The notes beneath the pieces were generated by a model. That model saw nothing but the letters and a program-made list of their open reading frames with translations. It made no database searches and was not told where the DNA came from. This document shows, piece after piece, positions 6,429-13,088 of a DNA stretch of 13,088 nucleotides (position 1 is the stretch's first letter; the number at the start of each line of letters is the position of its first letter). The translations under genes were made by a program, and so were the position numbers. This DNA comes from DATKYK01 sp034430255 (GTDB lineage: Bacteria; Chloroflexota; Dehalococcoidia; E44-bin15). Location: the NCBI GenBank assembly GCA_034430255.1, contig DAOUEU010000034.1:1-13088 (forward strand), in the 5' to 3' direction.

Positions 6429-7109
6429 GTGAAAAACGACATCCTCAATAAACTGAAATCCCTATCCAACCCCAAAGCGGTGGAGGGCATGGCACGGTAT
6501 GGGATCAACCCCGAGAACACCTACGGCATATCTATCCCGAACCTGAGAAAGATAGCCAGGGAAACGGGAAAAAACCATGCTCTCGCTCAGGAACTCTGGG
6601 CTTCAGGTATCCACGAAGCGCGGATACTGGCCAGCATGATAGATGACCCGAAGATGGCTACCGAAGAACAGCTGGAAAGCTGGGTAAAAGACTTCGATTC
6701 GTGGGACGTTTGCGACCAATGCTGCATGAACTTATTTAAGAAGACCGGATTGGCTTACCGCAAAGCGGTTGAGTGGAGCGAAAGCGATGAAGAGTTCGTT
6801 AAAAGAGCAGGTTTTGTACTGATGGCGTGCCTGGCTGTCGGCGACAAGAAAGCAGATGACATGCAATTCGAGGTATTCCTTCCCATTATAATGAGAGAGG
6901 CATCAGACAATCGTAACTTTGTCAAGAAAGCGGTCAACTGGGCGCTCAGGCAGATCGGGAAACGGAATGCTAATTTGAATAAAAAGGCCATCGAAACTTC
7001 CAAAGAAATTCAAAAAATGGATTCGAGAAGTGCTAAATGGATCGCATCCGATGCCATTCGAGAATTAACCAGTGAGTCGGTTCTAAAAAGGTTACAAGGT
7101 CAGAAATGA
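6429..7109 (+). CDS. AlkD-type DNA alkylation repair protein (HEAT-like repeats)
   Basis: The 226-residue all-helical protein belongs to the DNA alkylation repair family (Pfam DNA_alkylation_repair). In Bacillus cereus AlkD this fold uses HEAT-like repeats to remove bulky or cationic alkylated bases without flipping them. The AlkD catalytic pair Trp-x3-Asp (W109/D113 in AlkD) matches SWDVCDQ here (W92, D96). The second aromatic (AlkD W187) matches W171 in VKKAVNWALRQIGK. An Arg in VKRAGFVL (R126) fits the conserved Arg of the DNA-binding cleft. The start is a GTG at 6429; no ATG lies upstream in frame before the preceding region, and the ribosome binding site is poor. It ends in a four-base ATGA overlap with recO, so the two are probably translated together. 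Confidence 0.88.
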   Translation: MKNDILNKLKSLSNPKAVEGMARYGINPENTYGISIPNLRKIARETGKNHALAQELWASGIHEARILASMIDDPKMATEEQLESWVKDFDSWDVCDQCCMNLFKKTGLAYRKAVEWSESDEEFVKRAGFVLMACLAVGDKKADDMQFEVFLPIIMREASDNRNFVKKAVNWALRQIGKRNANLNKKAIETSKEIQKMDSRSAKWIASDAIRELTSESVLKRLQGQK

Positions 7110-7870
7110 CCGCGCCAAAGGTCTATAAGACCGAAGCCATTGTCCTAAAGCACATGAACCTGGGGGAGGCAGACAAGATCCTCACCCTCTATACCCCCAA
7201 CCTGGGCAAATTCAGCGCCATCGCCAAGGGGGTGCGCCGACCCAAGAGCAAGATGGGCGGTCACCTAGAGCTGCTCACTCAATGCTCCCTGATGCTGGCG
7301 CGGGGACAGAACCTGGACATTATAACCCAATCGGAGACCATCTCAAGCTTCCTCCCCTTGAGGAGCGACCTATGGCACACTGGACTGGCCCTGTATGCCG
7401 CCGAATTGGTGGCGCAGTTCACCGCAGAAAACGTGGAGAACTACCGGATCTATAAGCTGCTTCTCGATACTCTACATCGGCTCTCTAAGACCGATAATGG
7501 GGAGCTGACACTGCGTTACTTCGAGCTAAACCTCCTCACCCATTTGGGCTATAAGCCCGAGCTCCACCACTGTGTGGGCTGCAAATCGTCCTTAGAGCCG
7601 AGAGGTAACTTCTTTAGCTCAAGCGGCGGCGGTGTGCTATGCCCCGCATGCCGGGAGAAGGAGCCCCTATCCCAACCCGTCTCCCTCAACGGCCTCAAGG
7701 TGATGCGCTTCCTGCAAGAAAGTGACTACCCCAAAGCCAGCCGGTTGAGCATTAACCAGGACCTATCCCGGGAGCTGGAGAGCCTTATGCGCCACTACAT
7801 CAGGTACATTCTGGAGCGTGAGGTGAAATCAGTGGCGTGGCTGGACCGGCTGAGGAGGGAGCAGGCTTGA
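7106..7870 (+). CDS. recO: DNA repair protein RecO
   Basis: RecO helps RecF and RecR load RecA onto SSB-coated single-stranded DNA and promotes annealing. The 254-residue protein shows the RecO layout. An N-terminal OB-fold starts with the typical YKTEAIVLKHMNLGEADKIL, and the loop KGVRRPKSKMGGHLELL lies at 41-57. A helical middle follows. The C-terminal zinc site has C156 and C159 in HHCVGCK and C179 and C182 in LCPACR, separated by FFSSSGGG. The length is normal for the family (about 240-255). The start ATG overlaps the stop of the AlkD-type gene by four bases, indicating translational coupling of two repair functions. It ends facing the convergent prenyl synthase gene. Confidence 0.95.
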   Translation: MTAPKVYKTEAIVLKHMNLGEADKILTLYTPNLGKFSAIAKGVRRPKSKMGGHLELLTQCSLMLARGQNLDIITQSETISSFLPLRSDLWHTGLALYAAELVAQFTAENVENYRIYKLLLDTLHRLSKTDNGELTLRYFELNLLTHLGYKPELHHCVGCKSSLEPRGNFFSSSGGGVLCPACREKEPLSQPVSLNGLKVMRFLQESDYPKASRLSINQDLSRELESLMRHYIRYILEREVKSVAWLDRLRREQA

Positions 7871-7880
7871 CACAAACCAT

Positions 7881-7903
7881 GAGCCCCGGTACTACAGGGG
7901 CTC
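7881..7903. terminator. hairpin between convergent genes
   Basis: GAGCCCC (7881-7887) pairs with GGGGCTC (7897-7903) across a nine-base loop, 10 bases after the recO stop and about 60 bases beyond the end of the convergent gene. Neither side has a good T-run, so it may be a weak or Rho-assisted bidirectional terminator or only a stabilising 3' hairpin. Confidence 0.35.
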
Positions 7904-7963
7904 TAAGCGCCTCGAGGGGAAAAATAGCATAAAAAAGCAGGGGTAAAATACTGTCGGCAAGTT

Positions 7964-8929
7964 CTAACTCCTGCGCTCAATAACGTAGTCCGTCAGATCG
8001 CGGAGCGACCGGCTGCAGGAGTTCTGCGGCAGCGTCTCCAGGGCACGGCAGGCCTGGGATAGGAAGCCTCCGGCTATCTGGTAGCACTCATCAATAATGG
8101 GCGAGTTGCGCACTATCTCAATAACCCGAGCCACATCCGGCGGATCCTCACTTTTCTCAAATAGCTCCCTCAGGTGGTTGCCATCGGGGTGTTTCTCCAT
8201 AAGCAGGATTATCGGCAGTGTCAGGGTACCCTGCATGAGATCGCTGCCCACCGGCTTTCCCATCTCCCCCTCGTCGCCGATGACGTCCAGGATATCATCG
8301 ATGACCTGGAATGCCATGCCGAGGTTCCTCCCGTAGCTTGTGAGCGCCGTTACAGCTTCGTCCGGGGCCTGGCTCAACACCGACCCGGTACCGGTAGCAG
8401 CGGCGAAGAGAGAAGCAGTCTTGCTATATATCTGCTCATAATAGCCCTCGCGATCCTGACGCCAGCTGTAAGCGTTAAAAGTCTCCCTCAACTGACCGCT
8501 GGATATCTCGGTCAGGGTCTTGGCGAAAAGTCTCATCACCCTGAAGTTACCAATGCTGCAGACCAGGTCGGCAGCGAGTGAGAAAAGGTAGTCCCCCAAA
8601 AGCACTGCAACGCCCTCCCCCCAGAGGCCATTCACTGCAGTCTTGCCCCGCCGCAACATAGCCTTATCCACCGCATCATCATGGACCAGGGTGGCGTTAT
8701 GGAACAGCTCGATAGCCGTAGCCATGGGTACCAATGACTCCAGGTCGTAGTAATAAAACCTGCCCGCAAGCAGGGTTAGCCCGGGCCGTATCCGCTTACC
8801 CGTGCTATCCAGAACATAGACCAATGGCTCCGCCACCCAGGGGAAGTCCACCTGGGCAAAGCTTTTTAGCTTCTCCTCCACCATACCCAGGCCTTCATAG
8901 ATCGGCTCATAGATAGAAGCTACCGACAT
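7964..8929 (-). CDS. trans-polyprenyl diphosphate synthase, probably long-chain
   Basis: The enzyme condenses isopentenyl diphosphate with an allylic diphosphate to build linear prenyl chains. It is 321 residues from ATG 8929. The first Asp-rich motif is DDAVD (84-88) and the second is DDILD (211-215). GKRIRP (44-49) binds diphosphate, and K170, Q208 and the GQ of SSGQLRE are in family positions. The length and the segment ELFHNATLVHDD resemble long-chain synthases such as IspB/HepT, rather than FPP synthase (about 297 residues). A quinone side chain is the likely fate, but chain length is inferred. The gene is 14 bases after tatD with a strong AAAGGAG (8934-8940) before ATG 8929, so an upstream in-frame TTG at 8947 is rejected. 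Confidence 0.92.
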   Translation of the reverse strand: MSVASIYEPIYEGLGMVEEKLKSFAQVDFPWVAEPLVYVLDSTGKRIRPGLTLLAGRFYYYDLESLVPMATAIELFHNATLVHDDAVDKAMLRRGKTAVNGLWGEGVAVLLGDYLFSLAADLVCSIGNFRVMRLFAKTLTEISSGQLRETFNAYSWRQDREGYYEQIYSKTASLFAAATGTGSVLSQAPDEAVTALTSYGRNLGMAFQVIDDILDVIGDEGEMGKPVGSDLMQGTLTLPIILLMEKHPDGNHLRELFEKSEDPPDVARVIEIVRNSPIIDECYQIAGGFLSQACRALETLPQNSCSRSLRDLTDYVIERRS

Positions 8930-8933
8930 AAAA

Positions 8934-8940
8934 CTCCTTT
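8934..8940 (-). promoter_or_regulatory. ribosome binding site choosing ATG 8929
   Basis: On the minus strand AAAGGAG followed by TTTT precedes the ATG at 8929. It lies inside the six extra codons that a TTG start at 8947 would add, so it settles the start of the prenyl synthase. Confidence 0.8.
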
Positions 8941-8943
8941 CAC

Positions 8944-9750
8944 TCAAAGGGGCAGCCGAAAGAGCTGGGCCGCGTTCGCGGTGGTGTGCTCCGCCACCAC
9001 ATCGCTGGGCACTCCCCTTACCTCGCTAATCTTCTCCGCTACCAAAGTTACATTCGCTGGCTCATTCCTCTTGCCCCGATAGGGCTGGGGAGTAAGATAG
9101 GGGCAATCGGTCTCAATGAGCAGCCTGTCCAGTGGAATGTGATTGGCAATCTCACAGGCACCGGAAGAGGGATAGGTGACGGGACCTGCAATGGAAAGGA
9201 GGAATCCCATCTCAATATATCTCTGGCTAAGCTCGCTATCGCCGCTAAAGCAATGGAGCACGCCTATAGATTCCCTCATTCCATCCGCTCCACCAACCCC
9301 ACCTATGCCGTCAGCCCACCCGGTGAGTATGCCGAGCACCTCCTCCTGAGCATCGCGGCAGTGAACGATCACCGGCAACTTGAGCCCGCGTGCCAGTGCC
9401 AGCTGCTTTTTAAATGCATCGACCTGTGTCTCCCTTGGCGATAGATTGCGATAGAAGTCAAGCCCGATCTCCCCTATGGCTACCACCTTGGGTTGCCGGG
9501 CCAGCTCAGACAACCTCTCCAGGTCATCATCACTCATCCTAGCAGCGCTATGGGGGTGAAACCCCACAGCAGCGAAAACCTCAGGGTACATCGCCGCCAG
9601 CCTTACCGCCTCTCTGCTGGAATCGAGGTCGCAGCCCACATCGACCACCGCTACCACCCCGGCACCCCTGGCCCTCTCCAACACCCGGTCGCGGTCTTTA
9701 TTGAAAAGGCGCATATCGATGTGGGTATGAGAATCAACCAACACGGGCAT
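8944..9750 (-). CDS. TatD-family metal-dependent hydrolase (DNase)
   Basis: TatD enzymes are two-metal TIM-barrel hydrolases; characterised members act as 3'-5' exonucleases on damaged DNA or RNA. From ATG 9750 the protein is 268 residues and all ligands are present: H8 and H10 in VDSHTHID, E94 in GEIGLDFY, H130 in VIVHCRDA, H166 in LHCFSG and D215 in ETDCPYL. PYRGKRNEPANV is the typical C-terminal loop. A Gly-rich segment at about 144-163 (GWADGIGGVGGADGM) is longer than usual before strand 6 and contains a small internal repeat of ADG. The start at 9750 gives the usual MxVLVDSHTH beginning; ATG 9765 would add five residues. It overlaps the end of metG by 17 bases, implying coupled translation. 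Confidence 0.93.
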   Translation of the reverse strand: MPVLVDSHTHIDMRLFNKDRDRVLERARGAGVVAVVDVGCDLDSSREAVRLAAMYPEVFAAVGFHPHSAARMSDDDLERLSELARQPKVVAIGEIGLDFYRNLSPRETQVDAFKKQLALARGLKLPVIVHCRDAQEEVLGILTGWADGIGGVGGADGMRESIGVLHCFSGDSELSQRYIEMGFLLSIAGPVTYPSSGACEIANHIPLDRLLIETDCPYLTPQPYRGKRNEPANVTLVAEKISEVRGVPSDVVAEHTTANAAQLFRLPL

Positions 9751-11407
9751 GCTCCAGCCTGGCATCCTCCTCGGCCACTAGTTCCTCATCCAGCTTGCTA
9801 AAAAGGGGCTGGGGAGGAGCCAGCTTTTGGCCTGGTGATAACCTGTCTATCGACCAGCCGCTATCCTCTACCCTGCCTTCAAAGCCGAGAAGCTCATGCA
9901 ATTCCTGCGAGCTAAAGGGCAAGAAGGGATAAAAAAGCGTCTTGAGACACGAGATTACAGAGAGGGTCACATATAAACTGGTGGCAGCTCCTTCACGCTC
10001 ATCCTTAAGCCTTTTCCAGGGAGCCTTCTCATCCAGGTAGCGATTCGCTTCCTGTGCCAGGCTCATAGCAATTCTAATCGCCTCCCTGAAGTGACACCGT
10101 CCGAGCAACCCGCCGATACTGTCGAGGGCATCCTCCGCCTTCTTAACCAGGGCGTTGCTTCGCTCATCGAACTCAGCGGGTGCGGGCACCTGGCCGCCGA
10201 AGTTGCGATAGGTCACAGTAAGCACCCGATGAACCAGGTTTCCATAGGTAGCCACCAGCTCATCGTTATTGCGGCGCACAAACTCCCGCCAGGAAAAATC
10301 GCTATCCCCATCCTCGGGCATACTCACCGAGAGGAAGTAGCGTAAGGGATCGGGATCATATCGCTCCAGATAATCGGGTAGCCAGACCGCCCAATTGCGG
10401 CTGGTAGAGAGCGCCCGCCCCCCCAGGGTGAGGAACTCGTTGGCAGGGACATCGTAAGGGAGGTTGAGCCCTCCATAGCCCAGGAGCATCGCCGGCCAGA
10501 TGATGGTGTGAAATATGATATTGTCCTTACCTACGAAGTAATAGGACCTGGCATCCCCCTGCCAGAACTGTCGCCAGCTATCCCCATCGCCACCGCGCTC
10601 CGCCCACTCCACGCTCGCCGAGAGATAGCCGATCACCGCCTCAAACCACACATAGAGTCGCTTGTTCTCGAATCCAGCAACGGGCACCGCTATACCCCAC
10701 TCAATATCCCTGGTTATCGCCCTATCCTTCAGCCCCTCGGCTAAATAGTTTATGGTAAAATTACTAACATTCTGCTTCCAGTGGGACTGCCCTCTCACCC
10801 ATTCGGTGAGCTGGTCGTTGAATGCGCTCAGGCGGAGGAAGAAGTGCTCCGACTCCCTGACCTGCGGAGGGCAGGTGCATAATCGGCAATAGGCATCGAG
10901 CAGGTCCACCGGGTTCAGCGGCTTGCCGCAGTTATCGCACTGGTCTCCCCTTGTCCCTTCAAAGCCGCAGCAGGGGCAGGTCCCCTCCACATAGCGGTCG
11001 GGCAGAAACCTGCTGCAGCTAGGACAGTAGAGCAGCGTCATGGTATCACGATAGATATATCCCTTATCCTGAAGGATCAGAAATAGGTCTTGGGCCAGCC
11101 TTTGATGATTGGGAGTATCGGTAGTAGTGAAAAGGTCAAAAGAGATTCCCAGCTTCCGCCACGAATCGAGAAATTCCTCGTGGAAGCGGTCAGCAATCTC
11201 TTTTGGTGGCCTGCCCTCTTTCTCCGCGCGTATCGTAATAGGGGTGCCATGCTGGTCTGAGCCGGAGACCATGAGCACATCGTTGCCCTTGAGGCGATGG
11301 TAGCGGGCAAATATATCCGCTGGCAAATAGGCACCGGCGATCTGTCCCAGGTGAAGTGACCCATTGGCATAGGGCCAGGCGACCCCGATAAAGATGCGCT
11401 CCGTCAT
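9734..11407 (-). CDS. metG: methionyl-tRNA synthetase
   Basis: The enzyme charges tRNA-Met. It is 557 residues. The class I signature is in PYANGSLHLGQ (HIGH motif as HLGQ, 19-22), followed by GSDQHGTPI. Four Cys pairs (C128/C131, C144/C147, C157/C160, C174/C177) form two zinc knuckles, as in archaeal and many bacterial MetRS. WFEAVIGY and FVGKDNIIFH are in place in the catalytic domain. The KMSKS loop reads ALSTSR (332-337), lacking both lysines. The helical anticodon-binding domain runs from about 375 to the end, with YLDEKAPW conserved. There is no C-terminal Trbp111-type tRNA-binding domain, so this is the short form. Upstream the Shine-Dalgarno is poor. rsmI lies 201 bases upstream, and tatD overlaps the 3' end. 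Confidence 0.95.
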   Translation of the reverse strand: MTERIFIGVAWPYANGSLHLGQIAGAYLPADIFARYHRLKGNDVLMVSGSDQHGTPITIRAEKEGRPPKEIADRFHEEFLDSWRKLGISFDLFTTTDTPNHQRLAQDLFLILQDKGYIYRDTMTLLYCPSCSRFLPDRYVEGTCPCCGFEGTRGDQCDNCGKPLNPVDLLDAYCRLCTCPPQVRESEHFFLRLSAFNDQLTEWVRGQSHWKQNVSNFTINYLAEGLKDRAITRDIEWGIAVPVAGFENKRLYVWFEAVIGYLSASVEWAERGGDGDSWRQFWQGDARSYYFVGKDNIIFHTIIWPAMLLGYGGLNLPYDVPANEFLTLGGRALSTSRNWAVWLPDYLERYDPDPLRYFLSVSMPEDGDSDFSWREFVRRNNDELVATYGNLVHRVLTVTYRNFGGQVPAPAEFDERSNALVKKAEDALDSIGGLLGRCHFREAIRIAMSLAQEANRYLDEKAPWKRLKDEREGAATSLYVTLSVISCLKTLFYPFLPFSSQELHELLGFEGRVEDSGWSIDRLSPGQKLAPPQPLFSKLDEELVAEEDARLEHARVG

Positions 11408-11416
11408 AGCCGATTT

Positions 11417-11445
11417 ATTCTATCATAATAGAGCCTGTTGCACAA
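11417..11445 (-). promoter_or_regulatory. possible metG promoter
   Basis: On the minus strand, TTGTGC (11440-11445) and TAGAAT (11417-11422) are separated by 17 bases, just upstream of the metG start at 11407. The overlapping TATGAT (11422-11427) is an alternative -10. The -35 match is weak, and a -10 this close would leave a leader of only a few bases. The rest of the 201-base rsmI-metG gap shows no RNA element that I recognise. Confidence 0.3.
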
Positions 11446-11608
11446 AGTAAAGGCTTGAATAATTCCCCTCATTAGGCGGTAAAAATAGCTGTTATAAACG
11501 GATGATGGCTCCACCATTGGGACTAATATAAGCTTTCCAATAGCCTAATTACTCATTGTAATGATAAAGGTTGTGTTTATGTAACAAGCTCAACACTCGC
11601 CGCAGAGG

Positions 11609-12421
11609 CTAGCTCAGTCTTATCCAGAGCCTGTAGAGCTCTCTCTTTCCAATACCTGTAGCTTTTGCCACCTGGGAGACAGCATCCTTAGCCGAAAAGC
11701 CCTCTTGGTACAAGCGGCGCAGCTCCTCTTCCGCGGAGGTACTCACCCCCTTCTCCCCTTTCACCTTCCCTTCAACCACCAGGGTGAACTCACCGACCGG
11801 CTCACGGAAATGGGAAAGGGCGGCGCTCACCGTCCCCCTAAAAACTTCCTCATGAACCTTGGTCAGCTCGCGGCAGACCGCGATCCGGCGGTCCCCCAGA
11901 ACACCCAGGATATCCCCCAGAGCAGCTATGACACGGTGAGGCGCCTCGAAAGCCAATATAGTCCTCTCCTCATCGGCGACCTGCTCCAGCAGCCTCCTCC
12001 GCTGACCCTTCCTACGGGGCAGGAAACCGACATAGATAAACTCGCCGGCGTTTAGCCCGGAGACGGCGAGAGCGGTGACCAGAACAGAGGGGCCAGGTAT
12101 GGGGACAACCGGGATGCCCCGCTCTATTGCTGACACCACCAGTTCATAGCCCGGGTCGCTTATCCCGGGCATCCCCGCTTCAGAAACCAGTGCCACATCC
12201 CCCTGCTCCAGACGACCCAGCAGGTAGGATAGCTTGGCCTCTCTACTGTGCTCGTGGTAGCTGGTTAAGGGGGTTTTAATACCATAGGCAGTAAGGAGGC
12301 GCCTGGTCTTACGGGTATCCTCTGCTGCAATGAGCGCCACCTCTCGGAGAACACGTAGCGCACGGAAGGAAATATCCTCCAGGTTGCCTATCGGGGTGGC
12401 TACGATGTAAAGGGTCGGCAT
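11609..12421 (-). CDS. rsmI: 16S rRNA (cytidine1402-2'-O)-methyltransferase RsmI
   Basis: RsmI is a tetrapyrrole-methylase-fold (class III) SAM enzyme that 2'-O-methylates C1402 in the decoding centre of 16S rRNA. From ATG 12421 it has 270 residues. The characteristic segments are YIVATPIGNLEDIS (5-18), IAAEDTRKTRRLL, the SAM loop VSEAGMPGISDPG (79-91, where most RsmI read DAGTPG), VPIPGPS (106-112), FEAPHR (158-163) and CRELTKVHEE (183-192). The tail, about 230-270, is the usual helix-turn-helix-like end with GFSAKDAVSQVAKATG. A TTG codon directly before the ATG is not needed as start. The upstream 64-residue gene ends 14 bases before, so both are probably co-transcribed. metG follows after 201 bases. 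Confidence 0.94.
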   Translation of the reverse strand: MPTLYIVATPIGNLEDISFRALRVLREVALIAAEDTRKTRRLLTAYGIKTPLTSYHEHSREAKLSYLLGRLEQGDVALVSEAGMPGISDPGYELVVSAIERGIPVVPIPGPSVLVTALAVSGLNAGEFIYVGFLPRRKGQRRRLLEQVADEERTILAFEAPHRVIAALGDILGVLGDRRIAVCRELTKVHEEVFRGTVSAALSHFREPVGEFTLVVEGKVKGEKGVSTSAEEELRRLYQEGFSAKDAVSQVAKATGIGKRELYRLWIRLS

Positions 12422-12435
12422 CAATCCAGCTCTGG

Positions 12436-12630
12436 CTAGATTATGGGGCTGGTGGCTTCGTATATGATCAAGAAGATTACCAAGCTTTCGCCAACGGCCA
12501 CTCTAACATCGCTGATTTTGGCTCCCTGGCTTTGAAGTTGCTGGAGTGCAGCGTTTACCCTGCTATCGTCCCTCTCCGGCTTGAACGCCCCTCTGGCAGA
12601 GAAGGACAACGTCTTAATATAGATCGCCAT
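12436..12630 (-). CDS. small conserved-looking protein of unknown function
   Basis: The product is 64 residues from ATG 12630; an in-frame GTG two codons upstream is less likely. I do not recognise the family. It reads as one compact domain: an N-terminal strand (MAIYIKTLSF), a charged region with KPERDDSRVN, a helix (AALQQLQSQG), then two strands (ISDVRVAVG and LVIFLIIYEA). The beta-alpha-beta-beta order and the LIIYE ending loosely recall small DUF/Cse60-type proteins, but the match is not strong. There are no membrane segments, cysteines or signal peptide. The gene sits first in the minus-strand run, 14 bases before rsmI, and has the clear TATAAT promoter upstream, which supports it being real. 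Confidence 0.65.
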   Translation of the reverse strand: MAIYIKTLSFSARGAFKPERDDSRVNAALQQLQSQGAKISDVRVAVGESLVIFLIIYEATSPII

Positions 12631-12662
12631 TGTCACTAATCCATTCCGTGTATTTGTGAACC

Positions 12663-12668
12663 ATTATA
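12663..12668 (-). promoter_or_regulatory. -10 element for the small gene and rsmI
   Basis: A perfect TATAAT on the minus strand lies 33 bases before the start at 12630. No good -35 is seen at normal spacing (14-19 bases upstream gives only TGGGCA or TGGACT), so only the -10 is supported. Confidence 0.4.
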
Positions 12669-12757
12669 GCTTACCGACCATTGCCCAGTCCATCCATTGT
12701 ACTCTTATAGCACATCTATTTGTACAACACTCCCATAATCCAGGGTGCACTCACTAT

Positions 12758-12781
12758 CCGAATGAGCTCGATTCTATTCGG
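12758..12781. promoter_or_regulatory. inverted repeat upstream of the 12845 promoter, possible operator
   Basis: CCGAAT (12758-12763) and ATTCGG (12776-12781) are perfect six-base arms with a 12-base centre. They lie about 30 bases upstream of the -10 element at 12814. Spacing and symmetry fit a dimeric regulator site, but such a short repeat can occur by chance. Confidence 0.3.
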
Positions 12782-12810
12782 TTTCAGTTGGTAGCTTCCA
12801 CCGTAATCCA

Positions 12811-12819
12811 TGTTATAAT
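12811..12819 (+). promoter_or_regulatory. extended -10 promoter for the 12845 gene
   Basis: TGTTATAAT is an exact extended -10 (TGnTATAAT), 25 bases before the ATG at 12845. A -35-like TTGGTA at 12788-12793 is 20 bases upstream of TATAAT, which is too far, so the promoter probably relies on the extended -10. AAGAGGA at 12831-12837 is the ribosome binding site. Confidence 0.55.
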
Positions 12820-12844
12820 TGGGTGACATTAAGAGGAAGCTTTT

Positions 12845-13088
12845 ATGGAACATAACAAGCAAAGAAGTATAAAACCGAAACTTCAGATAATACGCCCACC
12901 TTCAATTCCGGCACTATGGTCTGTCGGTGCTATAAAAATTTGGCTCACTTACTCATTTGCCCCCGAATGGTTTAAAGATGCACTCAATGAGGCTCGAACG
13001 GGGTCAGACCATAATTCACGTCGAAGAGAGATTCTATTTGCTGTGTGCTGTGTGGAGAGCTACTTATTCGAGTGGACACGTGACGAGG
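12845..13088 (+). CDS. 5' part of a gene of unknown function (runs off the window)
   Basis: The first 81 codons are present and the frame stays open to the right edge. A promoter (TGTTATAAT) and ribosome binding site (AAGAGGA, seven-base spacer) support the ATG at 12845. The N-terminal 25 residues are basic and Pro-rich (KPKLQIIRPPSIPALW). The rest is soluble and probably helical, with EWFKDALNEARTGSDHNSRR and then REILFAVCCVESYLFEWTRD. I do not recognise the family. There is no signal peptide or catalytic motif in the visible part. Base composition is more AT-rich than the neighbouring minus-strand genes, which may suggest an accessory origin. Confidence 0.65.
   Translation, partial: MEHNKQRSIKPKLQIIRPPSIPALWSVGAIKIWLTYSFAPEWFKDALNEARTGSDHNSRRREILFAVCCVESYLFEWTRDE

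Noticed and set aside
8097..8581. Plus-strand open frames opposite the prenyl synthase gene
   Set aside because: They lie wholly antisense to a gene with both Asp-rich motifs, have no family resemblance and no ribosome binding site. They are by-products of GC-rich coding sequence.
11430..11450. GAGCCTGTTGCACAAAG resembling an insertion-sequence end
   Set aside because: It is a single short match from memory, with no transposase, no matching inverted end and no target duplication nearby.
11408..11608. T-box or SAM riboswitch in front of metG
   Set aside because: I looked on the minus strand for a conserved specifier/T-box sequence, a SAM aptamer pattern and a terminator hairpin before the ATG. 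None was seen.

Overview
The window looks like part of a bacterial chromosome of moderate GC content. My best guess is a Chloroflexota (Dehalococcoidia-type) bacterium. That rests on the housekeeping run rsmI, metG, tatD, long-chain prenyl synthase, on the two-zinc MetRS whose KMSKS site reads ALSTS, and on the small Cys-rich proteins. It is inference only; no rRNA or other decisive marker is present.

Left part (1-5229, all +): an accessory-looking cluster rich in SAM-dependent methyltransferases. Two UbiE/Methyltransf_11-type enzymes come first, then an ICMT/PEMT-type integral membrane methyltransferase. Next are a Cys-rich DUF3795-type protein, a four-helix membrane protein with nine cysteines, a methyltransferase with an N-terminal Trm112-like zinc domain, and a further class I methyltransferase. 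Two non-coding stretches interrupt it. Positions 2566-2884 hold a weak hairpin and a protein-like remnant frame. Positions 3413-3698 hold a palindrome-rich repeat resembling a MITE or REP element. The substrates of these methyltransferases cannot be read from sequence.

Middle (5303-7870, +): a predicted surface lipoprotein with two tandem SlyD-like FKBP prolyl-isomerase domains joined by a Thr/Ser-Pro linker, an AlkD-type DNA alkylation repair protein, and recO. The last two overlap by four bases, so they form a DNA-repair pair.

Right part (12636 down to 7964, -): a convergent housekeeping run comprising a 64-residue unknown protein, rsmI (16S rRNA C1402 2'-O-methyltransferase), metG (methionyl-tRNA synthetase), a tatD-family hydrolase overlapping metG, and a trans-prenyl diphosphate synthase of the long-chain type. 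A divergent intergenic region (12637-12844) carries one promoter in each direction. A gene of unknown function starts at 12845 and runs off the right edge.

I see no tRNA, rRNA, CRISPR array, transposase or intact mobile element. I found no single convincing new system. The features most worth a second look are the MetRS lacking both lysines of its KMSKS loop, the nine-cysteine membrane protein, the duplicated SlyD-like lipoprotein and the methyltransferase cluster.
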